A stretch of DNA of 64,000 nucleotides, from positions 248,001-312,000 of the forward strand of contig JAJFJD010000059.1 in the NCBI GenBank assembly GCA_021774335.1, written 5' to 3'. This DNA comes from Alphaproteobacteria bacterium (GTDB lineage Bacteria > Pseudomonadota > Alphaproteobacteria > UBA8366). The notes beneath the pieces were generated by a model. The model was given only the letters and a program-made list of their open reading frames with translations. It was not told where the DNA came from and ran no database searches. The translations under genes and the position numbers were made by a program. Positions within the stretch are counted from its first letter, which is position 1, and each line of letters starts with the position of its first letter. Positions 40,335 to 49,974 of this stretch are shown here, one piece after another.

Positions 40335-41207
40335 CTACCTCAATCCCATCAACCGCAGCCGCGCTTCGGTCAACGGGTTGTCGGCGTTTGCAGTTTCGCT
40401 CAGCACGGTGAAGTGGTTCAGGCCCGGCAGTTCGAAAGTTTCGACCGCGGCGTCGTTCCACCAGGCGTCGGAGAGCGCGCTCGACTGGCGGCGGAATTCG
40501 TCGCTTTCCGCGCCGCCGACGGTGATCGCGATGGGTGCGCGGGTCGCGGGCTTCATGAAAATCGGGCTGTTGCGCTCGGCAATCTCGGGGGTCATGCGGA
40601 CCGCTTCCTGGACCGAGATGTTCATCACCGGCGCGATCTCGTAGATGCCGCTAATCATGACGGCACTCTTGATAAGGACCGCCGGCAGGCCCGCTTCGTA
40701 GGCCGGCCAGTCGGTCGCCATCAGCATCGCCGCCAGATGCCCGCCCGCCGAATGGCCGGAGATATGAATGCGGTCCGGGTCGCCGCCATGGGAATCCGGG
40801 TTGTTATGGAGAAAGGCGCAGCAGGCGCGCATCTGGCGGACGATCTCGTCGAGCGTCACGTCGGGGCAGAGCGCGTAGTTGACCACCGCGACGATCGCGC
40901 CCGCATCGACCAGGGGCCCGGCGACATAGCTGAAGTCTTCCTTCACCCGCGACCGCCAGAAACCGCCGTGAATATAGACATGCACCGGCGCGCCGGTAGG
41001 ATCGGCGGGGCGAAAGATGTCCATGGTCTCCATCGCATGGCTGCCGTAGGCCACGTCGTAGGTCGCGTTCGCCGCCGCTTTGCGGTATTCGGCGGCACGC
41101 TCGACCCCGGCGGCCACGATTTCCTCGTGATTCGGCACCGCGGCGCGCGGATTGAACTGTACTTCCAGCTCCTCGGCGGAATAGCCGCGAAAGATCCCAT
41201 CATCCAT
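40335..41207 (-). CDS. Alpha/beta hydrolase (kynurenine formamidase/carboxylesterase-like)
   Basis: A 290-residue hydrolase of the HSL/arylformamidase group. The oxyanion motif HGGFWRS lies near residue 80, the nucleophile elbow ISGHSAGGHLAAM near 150, and a candidate acid-base His in LPGLNHFTVL near 262. The N-terminal FRGYSAEELEVQFNPRAAVPNHEEIV is typical of kynurenine-formamidase-like proteins. No kyn genes are near, so an amide or ester in another pathway is as likely. GGAG stands 12 nt before the ATG. It is divergent from the CoA-transferase genes. Confidence 0.85.
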   Translation of the reverse strand: MDDGIFRGYSAEELEVQFNPRAAVPNHEEIVAAGVERAAEYRKAAANATYDVAYGSHAMETMDIFRPADPTGAPVHVYIHGGFWRSRVKEDFSYVAGPLVDAGAIVAVVNYALCPDVTLDEIVRQMRACCAFLHNNPDSHGGDPDRIHISGHSAGGHLAAMLMATDWPAYEAGLPAVLIKSAVMISGIYEIAPVMNISVQEAVRMTPEIAERNSPIFMKPATRAPIAITVGGAESDEFRRQSSALSDAWWNDAAVETFELPGLNHFTVLSETANADNPLTEARLRLMGLR

Positions 41208-41393
41208 GTCCTGCTTCTCCCTGGTCGGCGGATTTATGCCGGTATCATGCGATTCGGGTGCGCCGACGGCAAGCGCGCTTGCCCGCACCCGCCGCCACGC
41301 GATAAAACCTATATGAGCACCGCGCAAGTCACGCGCCTTTCCGAACAATCGGTAGAACCTACGCCGCCGCGGGCGGGGGGAGAACACGCCACC

Positions 41394-42059
41394 ATGAAGA
41401 AGAAAAAGGCTGCATCGCTGGATGAGGCGATCTCGAATCTCCGCGACAGCGCCATCGTGCTGATCGGCGGGTTTGGGTATGGCGGGGTGCCGGAATCCCT
41501 GATCGAGGGCGTTTGCGACAGCGGGCTGCGCAACCTGACAATCGTCAACAACAACGCGGGCACCGGGCATACCGGGATCGCCCGGCTGCTGGAGGAAGGC
41601 GTCGTCGGCAAGATGATCTGCAGCTTCCCCTTTGCCAGCGAATCCCACGTCTTCAAGGAGCTTTACGCCGCCGGCAAGGTCGACCTCGAGGTGGTGCCGC
41701 AGGGTACCATGGCCGAACGCATGCGGAATGCGGGCGCCGGGCTCGGCGGCTTCCTCACCCCGACCGGCGTCGGCACTGAGATCGCCGAGGGCAAACCGGA
41801 ATTTGAGATCGACGGCAAGACGTATATCCTGGAAAAGCCTCTGCGCGGCGACTTCGCGCTGATCAAGGCGCTGAAGGCGGACAAACGCGGCAACCTGGTG
41901 TTCCGCAAGTCGGCGCGGAACTTCAATCCGGTCATGGCGATGGCGGCCGAGTTCACCATCGCCGAGGTGGCCGAGGAGGTCGAGGTCGGCGATCTCGACC
42001 CGGAGAATATCGTGACGCCCAGCGTCTATGTGGACAAATATCTGGTAACTGGCGGGTAA
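41394..42059 (+). CDS. 3-oxoacid CoA-transferase subunit A
   Basis: A 221-residue type I CoA-transferase alpha subunit: DEAISNLRDSAIVLIGGFGYGGVPESLIEGV, then LTIVNNNAGTGHTGIARLLEEG and EFEIDGKTYILEKPLRGDFALIKALKADKRGNLVFRKSARNFNPVMA. This fits PcaI/ScoA enzymes that move CoA from succinyl-CoA to acetoacetate or 3-oxoadipate. The ATG after GGGGGAGA is chosen; another ATG 27 codons upstream (41313) has no ribosome site. The beta subunit follows 6 nt downstream. Confidence 0.93.
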   Translation: MKKKKAASLDEAISNLRDSAIVLIGGFGYGGVPESLIEGVCDSGLRNLTIVNNNAGTGHTGIARLLEEGVVGKMICSFPFASESHVFKELYAAGKVDLEVVPQGTMAERMRNAGAGLGGFLTPTGVGTEIAEGKPEFEIDGKTYILEKPLRGDFALIKALKADKRGNLVFRKSARNFNPVMAMAAEFTIAEVAEEVEVGDLDPENIVTPSVYVDKYLVTGG

Positions 42060-42065
42060 GAGAAA

Positions 42066-42755
42066 ATGACACGCATCATGACGAAACCCGATAAGCCCCT
42101 GCTCACCCGCGACCAGGTCGCCAAGCGGCTCGCCGCCGACCTGGAAGCCGACTGGGTGGTCAACATCGGCATCGGCATGCCGACCATGGCTGTACAGTAT
42201 GTCCCGCCCGAGCGCGACGTCATACTGCACAGCGAGAACGGCATCATCGGCATGGGTCCGCCGCCGGAGCGGGAAGAAGACATCGACCGCGACCTGATGA
42301 GCGCGGGCAAGGGCCCGGTGACGCTGATACCCGGCGGCGCCTTCGTGCATCACGCGGATTCATTCTCGCTGGCGCGCGGCGGCCGCCTCGATTGCGCGGT
42401 GCTGGGCGCGTTCCAGGTAGCGGCGAACGGCGATCTCGCCAACTGGAAGGTTCTAGGGGCGAGCGCCGGCAATATCGGCGGCGCGATGGACATCGCCGTC
42501 GGGGCGCGTCAGACCTTTGCGATAATGACGCACCTGTCCAAGGACGGCAGCGCCAAGATCGTCGAAAGCCTGACCTACCCGCCGACCGCGCTCGGCGTTG
42601 TCACGCGGGTTTACACCGACATGGCGGTATTGTCGGTTACCGAAAAAGGGTTCGTCCTGGAAGAAGTGGCGCCGGGCCTGACCGCGGAAGATGTGCAGGC
42701 GGCGTGCGATGCAAAGCTAATTCTGCCCGACACTTTGTGCGAAATCGCCGCGTAA
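42066..42755 (+). CDS. 3-oxoacid CoA-transferase subunit B
   Basis: A 229-residue beta subunit. The catalytic glutamate lies in LHSENGIIGMGP, after VVNIGIGMPTMAVQYVP; GGRLDCAVLGAFQVAANGDLANW and GAMDIAVGARQTFAIMTHLSKDG are typical. With subunit A it completes the enzyme. Choice between acetoacetate and 3-oxoadipate cannot be made, although no other ketoadipate genes are near, which favours ketone-body use. A second ATG four codons inside is possible. A strong terminator follows. Confidence 0.94.
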   Translation: MTRIMTKPDKPLLTRDQVAKRLAADLEADWVVNIGIGMPTMAVQYVPPERDVILHSENGIIGMGPPPEREEDIDRDLMSAGKGPVTLIPGGAFVHHADSFSLARGGRLDCAVLGAFQVAANGDLANWKVLGASAGNIGGAMDIAVGARQTFAIMTHLSKDGSAKIVESLTYPPTALGVVTRVYTDMAVLSVTEKGFVLEEVAPGLTAEDVQAACDAKLILPDTLCEIAA

Positions 42756-42795
42756 CGCGCGGCCGAACGCAAATCCGAAAATTTCGTGTTTGATG

Positions 42796-42822
42796 CGCCG
42801 GCGGTCTGACCGCCGGCGTTTT
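42796..42822 (+). terminator. Rho-independent terminator after the CoA-transferase genes
   Basis: CGCCGGCGGT and ACCGCCGGCG pair around CTG and are followed by TTTT. The remaining gap to the glutamate dehydrogenase gene (about 180 nt) holds no gene; its last bases TTGGAG form the ribosome site. Confidence 0.92.
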
Positions 42823-42999
42823 CGCGTCATTTTGCTCGCTAATCGCAGTGGTTGCGGTAGTATTGCCGTGTGCATTCGCCGCCTGACTGCGGATTATAGC
42901 TGCGTCACGGTTAGTAAAATGTTCACAGGACCTTCGTTAAACCTTTGTGTTGCCTCGGGCATCCTTTGCCGGGGCAGTATGTCCTATTGGAGTTAAGCT

Positions 43000-45900
43000 A
43001 TGCCAGTCCGGGTGGAAACGCTGAAGCAGGAGATGATCGAAAAGGTCACGGCCCTGGTTCAATCGAAGATGAGCGGCGAAAAAGCGGACAAGTCCGCGTA
43101 TTTTATTCGCCAGTTCTATACCGACGTGCTGGAGGACGACGTCCTCGGCGTCGATCCGGAAGACCTCTATGGCGCGGCGCTGTCGCTGCTGCATTTCGGC
43201 GGCAAGCGCGATGGCGATGCGCCGAAGGTTCGGGCATATAACCCACAGTTCGAAAAACACGGTTGGCGCTGCCGGCACACCGTCATCGAAATCGTCAACG
43301 ACGATATGCCGTTCCTGGTTGATTCGGTCGCGATGGAGCTGAATGCACTCAATCTTACCGTGCACCTGGTGATCCACCCGATTTTCCAGATCGAACGCGA
43401 CGAGGCCGGCCGTATTGTTAAGGTCGCCGAAGGCCATGAGAGCGGCAACGGCGCCACGCGCGAATCCTTCATGCAGATTCAGGTGGACGAGCAGACGTCG
43501 CCCGAGGCGCTGCGGGAGATTGAAACGAGCATCCTGCGGATCCTCGGCAACGTGCGCGCCGCCGTCGAAGACTGGCCGGCGATGCTGGAGCAATCCAAGC
43601 AGGCGCTGGAAAGCCTGACCAAGTCGCCGCCGCCGATCGATTCCGACAAGCTGGATGAGGCCGTCGCCTTCCTGGAATGGATCCGCGACAATCACTTCAC
43701 CTTCGTCGGCTATCGCGACGTCAACATTCTGCACAAGGGCAAGAAGGCGACGGTCGAGATTCTGGAGGGCTCGGGTCTTGGCGTGTTGCGCGATCCCGCG
43801 ACCGAAGTGTTTGCCGGTCTGCGACAGCTCGGCAGCATGCCGCCGGAGGTGCAGGAATTCCTGCGCCTTCCCGAACCGATCCTGATCACGAAATCCAGCC
43901 TGCGCTCGACCGTGCATCGGCCGACCCCGCTGGATGCGATCGCGATCAAGAAATTCGACGCCAAGGGCAATGTCACCGGCGAGCGCATCTTCGTCGGGCT
44001 TTTCACCTCGTCCGCCTACAGTGCGAGTCCGCGCCGCATTCCGGTGCTGGGCCGGAAGGTCAACGACGTGCTTGCCCGGTCCGGCTTCGATCCGCGCAGC
44101 CACAGTGGCAAGGCATTGATGCATGTGCTGGAGAGTTTCCCGCGCGACGAACTGTTCCAGATCGAACCTGACGTCCTTGAAAAAATCGCCATCGGCATCG
44201 TCAGCCTGCAGGAACGCCAGCGCATCGCGCTGTTCGTGCGGCACGATCCGTTCGGCCGTTTCGTATCCGCCTTCGTGTATGTCCCGCGCGACCGCTATAA
44301 CCCCGCGCTGCGCCGCGCCTTTCAGGATATCATCGCCGCCGCCTTCAACGGCGTGATCGCGAGTCACACGGCGCAGTTCGGCGACGAACCGCTCGGCCGT
44401 CTGCACTTCACTGTGGCGACGCGTCTGGGTGAGATTCCTGACTACGACATCCGCGAGATCGAGAGCCGGCTGCGCGACGCCGGCCGCACCTGGAGCGACC
44501 GCCTGCATGACGTGCTGATCGAACGGCTTGGCGAGGAAACCGGCAACCGGCTGTACCGCCATTACGGCAACGCCTTCCCGGTGGCCTATCAGCAGCGCTT
44601 CTCCGCCGCCACGGGCGTCTTTGACGTCGAAAAAATCGAGGAGGTGCGGAACAGCGGCCAGCTCGCCATGAATCTCTACCACCCGATCGAGGCGGAAGAG
44701 AATGAGCTGCGCTTTAAGGTCTACAACCCGGACGGCCTGCTGACACTGTCGGATGTGCTGCCGGTGCTTGAGAATATGGGTCTCAAGGTGATGAGCGAGA
44801 TCCCCTTCGAGGTGACCTTGGACGCCAGCGCCAGCGCCGGCGACGGTGGCGATTTGCGCATTCACGACTTTGCGCTGGTCACCAGCGACGGATCGTCCGT
44901 CGACTTCGAAGAAATCCGCGACGAATTTCATGAGAGCTTTGCGCAGGTCTGGCGCAACCAGATGGAAGACGACGGGTTCAACCGGCTCGTCCTCGGCGCC
45001 GGCCTCAATTGGCGCGAGGTCGTCATCCTGCGGTCCTATTGCAAGTATCTGCGGCAGGCGCGTATCCCGTTCAGCCAGTCCTATATGGAGGAAACTCTGG
45101 CGAAGAACCGCACGCTGGCGGGTCTGCTGGTCAAACTGTTCGAGATCCGGTTCGACCCCGGCTATTCCGGGAAACGCCAGGTCGGCGAGATAAAGACCAT
45201 CGAACGCATCGAAGAAGCGCTGGAGGCGGTCAGCAATCTGGATGAAGATCGTATCATCCGGCACTATCTCAACCTGATCCAGTCGACGCTGCGGACGAAT
45301 TTCTATCAGCCAGCCGAAGACGGGTCGCCGAAGCCCTATGTGACATTCAAGCTGGACAGCGGCAATGTCGACGAGTTGCCGCTGCCGCGTCCGCTGCGGG
45401 AAATCTTCGTCTACAGCCCGCGCTTCGAAGGCGTGCATCTGCGCTTTGGCTTTGTGGCGCGCGGCGGGTTGCGCTGGTCCGACCGGCGCGAGGATTTCCG
45501 CACAGAGGTGCTCGGCCTCGCCAAGGCGCAACAGGTCAAGAATGCCGTGATCGTGCCGGTGGGCTCGAAGGGCGGGTTCGTATTGAAGAACGCGCCGCCG
45601 CCGTCCGACCGGGAGGCCTTCATGGAAGAGGGGATCACGGTCTACAAGACATTTATCGGCGCGATGCTCGACGTGACCGATAATCTGTCGGGCGACGACG
45701 TCATTCCGCCGCTGGAAGTGGTGCGCAAAGACGCGGACGACCCTTATCTCGTGGTCGCCGCGGACAAGGGCACTGCCACTTTCTCCGATTTCGCGAACGG
45801 AGTTGCCCGTGATCGCGGCTTCTGGCTCGACGACGCGTTCGCATCGGGCGGCTCCGCCGGATACGACCACAAAGGAATGGGCATCACGGCGCGCGGGGCT

Positions 45901-47847
45901 TGGGAATCCGTGAAACGGCATTTCCGGGAAATGGGCCAAGATTCGCAGTCCGAGGATTTCACCTGCGTCGGGTGTGGTGACATGTCCGGCGACGTGTTCG
46001 GCAACGGCATGCTGCTGTCCGAGCATATCCGCCTGATCGGTGCCTTCAATCACCTGCATATCTTTATCGATCCGTCGCCGGACGCCGCGACCAGTTTCAA
46101 GGAACGCCGGCGCTTGTTCGACCTGCCGCGCAGCGGCTGGTCGGATTACGACGCGAAGCTAATTTCCAAGGGTGGCGGCGTGTTCGAGCGCAGCGCCAAG
46201 TCGATCGACCTGACGCCCGAAATCCAAGAGCTATACGGCATCGCGTCCAGTAAGGTGCCGCCGAACGAGCTGCTCAAGGCAATGCTGTTGGCCGAGGTGG
46301 ACCTGCTGTGGTTCGGCGGCATCGGCACCTATATCAAGTCGTCGGACGAGGACCACACCGACGCCGGCGACCGGGCGAACGATCCGATCCGGGTCGACGG
46401 CCGCGACCTGCGCTGCAAAGTGGTCGGCGAGGGTGCCAATCTCGGCGTGACGCAGTTCGGCCGTATTGAATTCGCGCAGAACGACGGCCGTATCAACACC
46501 GACTTCATCGATAATTCGGCGGGTGTCGACACGTCGGACCATGAGGTCAACATCAAGATCGCGCTCGGCGATGTGGTGCAGCGTGGCGACATGACGATGA
46601 AGCAGCGCGATACGCTGCTCGCCAAGATGACCGATGAAGTGTCGGCGCTCGTCTTGCGCAACAACTATCAGCAGACCCAGGCGCTGTCTGTTACCGAGGC
46701 GCAATCCTACCGCCGGCTCGATCAACAGCAGCGCATGATGCGGATTCTCGAACGGGCCGACCTGCTGAACCGGCAGATCGAATTCCTGCCGGACGACGAG
46801 GAAATCGCGGACCGGCAGTCCGCGCGCCAAGGTCTGACGCGACCGGAATTGTCGGTCCTGCTCGCCTATTCAAAGAACATCACCTATGAGCGCCTGCTCC
46901 AAAGCGACCTTCCGGACGAGTCGATGCTGGAGGAGGACCTGTTGCGCTACTTCCCCGAGCCGCTGCGCAAGAAACACAAAGCGGTCATCGGCCGGCATCG
47001 CCTGCGGCGGGAAATCATCGCGACCGTCGTCACAAACTCGATGATCAATCGGGTCGGGCCCACTTTCGTGACCGAGATGCAGGACCGGACCGGTATGAAT
47101 GAGTCCGAAATCGCACGGGCCTACACCATCGTTCGCGAGGCCTTCGATCTGCGTCCGCTTTGGCAGGCCATCGAGGACTTGGACAATAAAGTATCGACCG
47201 ATGTGCAGAGTCGGATGTTGATGGAGACTGGCCGCACGCTTGAACGCATGACCTTATGGTTCCTGCGCAATGGCGAGCACCCGCTCGATATTCGCAAGAA
47301 CGCCGAAGTCTACGGCGCGGGCATTCAGGAAATCAGCGGCAAGCTTGAGTCGCTGATGGCACCGGACCAGATCGCGGAAACGAAGGAACGCGCGGCGCGG
47401 TTCGTGCAACCCGGCGTCCCTGTGGATTTGACGCAGCAGCTCGGTCGTCTCAAGGCGCTGTCGACCGCCTGCGATATCGTGCGAATCGCACAGCAGGCTA
47501 AGCGCAAGGTCGGCGAAGTCGGCGAGACGTATTTCCTGTTGGGCAGCCGCTTCAAGCTCGATTGGTTGCGCCATAACGCCAATATCATGACGCCGGAAAA
47601 TCCATGGCATCAAATGGCGCTCAGCGCGATCATCGACGACTTATGGGGAACGCAGTGCGATCTCGCGGGCCGGGTGCTGGTCAACGGTGGCTGCGGCGGC
47701 GAGGCGATCGCCGACTGGGCCGGCAATCGCCGCGACGTAGTTGGCCGGGTCGAAGGTATCGTCAACGAGCTGGAACAGCATGGCAGCATTGATCTGGCGA
47801 TGCTGACCGTTGCGAACCGTGAGCTGCGCGGCCTGGTGACGGCCTAG
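43000..47847 (+). CDS. gdh: Large NAD-specific glutamate dehydrogenase (GDH-1600 type)
   Basis: A 1615-residue enzyme of the Bac_GDH family, which deaminates glutamate to 2-oxoglutarate with NAD. The N-terminal half holds regulatory ACT-like and linker domains (for example IVNDDMPFLVDSVAMELN, DNHFTFVGYRDVNI). The catalytic part near residues 800-1150 contains RGGLRWSDRREDFRTEVLGLAKAQQVKNAVIVPVGSKGGFV, with the substrate Lys in KGGF, DKGTATFSDFAN, FTCVGCGDMSGDVFGNGMLLS and GEGANLGVTQ. Full family length. It stands as a single gene behind a terminator and feeds amino-acid carbon into the TCA cycle, opposite to the glnK-amtB nitrogen assimilation side. Confidence 0.96.
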   Translation: MPVRVETLKQEMIEKVTALVQSKMSGEKADKSAYFIRQFYTDVLEDDVLGVDPEDLYGAALSLLHFGGKRDGDAPKVRAYNPQFEKHGWRCRHTVIEIVNDDMPFLVDSVAMELNALNLTVHLVIHPIFQIERDEAGRIVKVAEGHESGNGATRESFMQIQVDEQTSPEALREIETSILRILGNVRAAVEDWPAMLEQSKQALESLTKSPPPIDSDKLDEAVAFLEWIRDNHFTFVGYRDVNILHKGKKATVEILEGSGLGVLRDPATEVFAGLRQLGSMPPEVQEFLRLPEPILITKSSLRSTVHRPTPLDAIAIKKFDAKGNVTGERIFVGLFTSSAYSASPRRIPVLGRKVNDVLARSGFDPRSHSGKALMHVLESFPRDELFQIEPDVLEKIAIGIVSLQERQRIALFVRHDPFGRFVSAFVYVPRDRYNPALRRAFQDIIAAAFNGVIASHTAQFGDEPLGRLHFTVATRLGEIPDYDIREIESRLRDAGRTWSDRLHDVLIERLGEETGNRLYRHYGNAFPVAYQQRFSAATGVFDVEKIEEVRNSGQLAMNLYHPIEAEENELRFKVYNPDGLLTLSDVLPVLENMGLKVMSEIPFEVTLDASASAGDGGDLRIHDFALVTSDGSSVDFEEIRDEFHESFAQVWRNQMEDDGFNRLVLGAGLNWREVVILRSYCKYLRQARIPFSQSYMEETLAKNRTLAGLLVKLFEIRFDPGYSGKRQVGEIKTIERIEEALEAVSNLDEDRIIRHYLNLIQSTLRTNFYQPAEDGSPKPYVTFKLDSGNVDELPLPRPLREIFVYSPRFEGVHLRFGFVARGGLRWSDRREDFRTEVLGLAKAQQVKNAVIVPVGSKGGFVLKNAPPPSDREAFMEEGITVYKTFIGAMLDVTDNLSGDDVIPPLEVVRKDADDPYLVVAADKGTATFSDFANGVARDRGFWLDDAFASGGSAGYDHKGMGITARGAWESVKRHFREMGQDSQSEDFTCVGCGDMSGDVFGNGMLLSEHIRLIGAFNHLHIFIDPSPDAATSFKERRRLFDLPRSGWSDYDAKLISKGGGVFERSAKSIDLTPEIQELYGIASSKVPPNELLKAMLLAEVDLLWFGGIGTYIKSSDEDHTDAGDRANDPIRVDGRDLRCKVVGEGANLGVTQFGRIEFAQNDGRINTDFIDNSAGVDTSDHEVNIKIALGDVVQRGDMTMKQRDTLLAKMTDEVSALVLRNNYQQTQALSVTEAQSYRRLDQQQRMMRILERADLLNRQIEFLPDDEEIADRQSARQGLTRPELSVLLAYSKNITYERLLQSDLPDESMLEEDLLRYFPEPLRKKHKAVIGRHRLRREIIATVVTNSMINRVGPTFVTEMQDRTGMNESEIARAYTIVREAFDLRPLWQAIEDLDNKVSTDVQSRMLMETGRTLERMTLWFLRNGEHPLDIRKNAEVYGAGIQEISGKLESLMAPDQIAETKERAARFVQPGVPVDLTQQLGRLKALSTACDIVRIAQQAKRKVGEVGETYFLLGSRFKLDWLRHNANIMTPENPWHQMALSAIIDDLWGTQCDLAGRVLVNGGCGGEAIADWAGNRRDVVGRVEGIVNELEQHGSIDLAMLTVANRELRGLVTA

Positions 47848-47889
47848 CCGTCCCACCGCCCGGCGACGGATTGGTTTATTCGACCCGGA

Positions 47890-48210
47890 CTATTCGATTC
47901 GGACGGCGGTGCCGCTGACGGCGACCATCAGCATGGACCCTTTTTCACCGACCACTTCGTAGTCGATATCGACCGCGATAACCGCGTTTGCGCCCATTTC
48001 CTTGGCCTGTTCGCACATATCCTCGATGGCGAGATCCTTGCCTTCGCGCAGGACCTTTTCATACGCGCCGGACCGGCCGCCGACGAAATCGCGGACGCCG
48101 GCGAACATGTCGCGAAAGACATTCGCGCCGCAGATCGCTTCGCCGCTGCAAATGCCGAAATACTCGGCGATCTTCTTGCCTTCCAGGGTATTCGTCGTCG
48201 TAACCAGCAT
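47890..48210 (-). CDS. YbjQ/UPF0145 family protein
   Basis: A 106-residue YbjQ-type protein: MLVTTTNTLEGKKIAEYFGICSGEAICGANVFRDMFAGVRDFVGGRSGAYEKVL and MCEQAKEMGANAVIAVDIDYEVV are the family hallmarks. The proteins form pentameric rings and are of unknown function, sometimes linked with metal or envelope stress. It follows purH by 115 nt on the same strand and converges with gdh. Confidence 0.93.
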   Translation of the reverse strand: MLVTTTNTLEGKKIAEYFGICSGEAICGANVFRDMFAGVRDFVGGRSGAYEKVLREGKDLAIEDMCEQAKEMGANAVIAVDIDYEVVGEKGSMLMVAVSGTAVRIE

Positions 48211-48325
48211 CCGCTGTTCTCCTATGGCTCGTTCAAATCCGTCATGGTTGAATGCCGCGCATGCTAGGCGGTCGGTCGGATTTTGCCAATCGACGAAACC
48301 GTGACTGTTTTGCGGCTGTTTGGGC

Positions 48326-49903
48326 CTAGTGCCGGAAGTGGCGCATGCCGGTGAACACCATGGCGATCCCGGCCTCGTCGGCCGCGGCGATGACCTCTTC
48401 GTCGCGCATTGATCCGCCGGGCTGGATCACCGCCGTGGCACCGGCGTCGACCGCCGCCATCAATCCGTCGGCGAAGGGGAAGAAGGCATCCGACGCGACC
48501 ACCGACCCGATGGTCTTGGGGTCGCCGCCGCCGGCGGCTTCGGCCGCGTCCCGCGCTTTTTGCGCGGCGATGCGGGACGAGTCCACGCGGCTCATCTGGC
48601 CCGCGCCGATACCGACCGTGGCGCGGTCTTTGACGTAGATGATCGCATTCGATTTGACGTGTTTGCAGACGGTGAAGGCGAACAGCAGGTCGCGGACTTC
48701 GTCGTCGCTTGGTGCGCGTTGCGTCGCGACGCGAAGGTCCGGCTCGGCGATATGCCCGGTATCGCGCGATTGCATGAGATAACCGCCGGCGATCGACTTG
48801 ACCATCATGCCGCCCGCGGCAGGGTCGGGCAGGTCGCCGGTCAGCAGGATGCGCAGATTCTTCTTCTTGGCCAATTCCGCGCGCGCGTCCGCGTCCGCGT
48901 CGGGCGCGATGATGACTTCGGCGAACAGGTTGGCGATCTGCGCGGCCGTTGGGCCGTCCAGCGGTTGGTTCAGGGCGATGATGCCGCCATAGGCGCTGAC
49001 CGGGTCGCAGGCGAGCGCCGACGCATAGGCGCTGCTAAGGTCCGCGCCGACGGCGACGCCGCAGGGATTGGCGTGCTTGATGATGGCGCAGGCCGGGTCG
49101 CCGAACTCGGCGACCAGCTCGAATGCCGCATCGGTGTCGTTCAGGTTGTTGTAACTCAGCTCCTTGCCTTGGACTTGTTCCGCCGTGGCGACGCCGGGAC
49201 GGTTCGAGCCATCGACATAGAGCCCAGCTTCCTGATGCGGGTTCTCGCCATAACGCAGGCGCTGCTTGAGGCGGCCGCCGACGGTGCGCTGCGACGGCAG
49301 GATTTCGCCGCGTTGCTTGGTCAGCCAATCGGCGATCATCGTGTCGTATAGCGCGGTGTGCGCATAGGCGGCTTCGGCCAGGTGCAGGCGCTGTGCGGTG
49401 TCGGTGGCGCCCGACCGCGCCGTCATCTCCGCGCGCACCGCGTCGTATTGCGACGGGTCGGTGATGACGGCGACATGGTCGTGGTTCTTGGCGGCGGCGC
49501 GGATCAAGGCCGGGCCGCCGATGTCGATATTCTCCACGCAGTCTTCGAAGGACGCGCCGCGCGCCACCGTCGCTTCGAACGGATACAGGTTGACCACGAC
49601 CAGATCGATCGGCGCGATGTCGTGTTCTTCCATCTGCTGGCGATGACTGTCGAGATCGCGGCGGCCCAGGATGCCCCCGTGGATTTTCGGATGCAGCGTC
49701 TTGACCCGGCCATCCAGGATTTCCGGCGACCCGGTGTGGTCGGCGACCTCGATGACGGTCAGCCCGGCATCGATCAGCGTTTTGGCGGATCCGCCGGTCG
49801 AAAGAATTTCGACGCCAGAGTCGGCGAGAAACTGCGCGAACTCGACGAGGCCGGTTTTGTCGGAAACTGAAATCAGGGCGCGCGCAATCGAAACGTCGGC
49901 CAT
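48326..49903 (-). CDS. purH: Bifunctional AICAR formyltransferase/IMP cyclohydrolase
   Basis: A 525-residue enzyme for the last two steps of IMP synthesis. The N-terminal MGS-like cyclohydrolase part is RALISVSDKTGLVEFAQFLADSGVEILSTGGSAKTL, with GRVKTLHPKIHGGIL. The formyltransferase part includes ELSYNNLNDTDAAFELV, the catalytic KHANPCG and SDAFFPFADG near the C-terminus. Length is normal. In related genomes it lies next to the heparinase gene; here four polysaccharide genes stand between them. Confidence 0.97.
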   Translation of the reverse strand: MADVSIARALISVSDKTGLVEFAQFLADSGVEILSTGGSAKTLIDAGLTVIEVADHTGSPEILDGRVKTLHPKIHGGILGRRDLDSHRQQMEEHDIAPIDLVVVNLYPFEATVARGASFEDCVENIDIGGPALIRAAAKNHDHVAVITDPSQYDAVRAEMTARSGATDTAQRLHLAEAAYAHTALYDTMIADWLTKQRGEILPSQRTVGGRLKQRLRYGENPHQEAGLYVDGSNRPGVATAEQVQGKELSYNNLNDTDAAFELVAEFGDPACAIIKHANPCGVAVGADLSSAYASALACDPVSAYGGIIALNQPLDGPTAAQIANLFAEVIIAPDADADARAELAKKKNLRILLTGDLPDPAAGGMMVKSIAGGYLMQSRDTGHIAEPDLRVATQRAPSDDEVRDLLFAFTVCKHVKSNAIIYVKDRATVGIGAGQMSRVDSSRIAAQKARDAAEAAGGGDPKTIGSVVASDAFFPFADGLMAAVDAGATAVIQPGGSMRDEEVIAAADEAGIAMVFTGMRHFRH

Positions 49904-49974
49904 TGGTCTGGAAATCTCCTGAGCTATGGGTGTTGGTTATAGAGGACGGGTCTGGGTGTATCGTCTCCTCGACG

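Noticed and set aside
42937..46059. Very long open frame (over 1000 codons) on the minus strand opposite gdh
   Set aside because: It mirrors the codon periodicity of gdh in GC-rich DNA, has His/Arg/Ala/Gln-rich low-information composition and no family motif. gdh on the plus strand is a full-length known enzyme.
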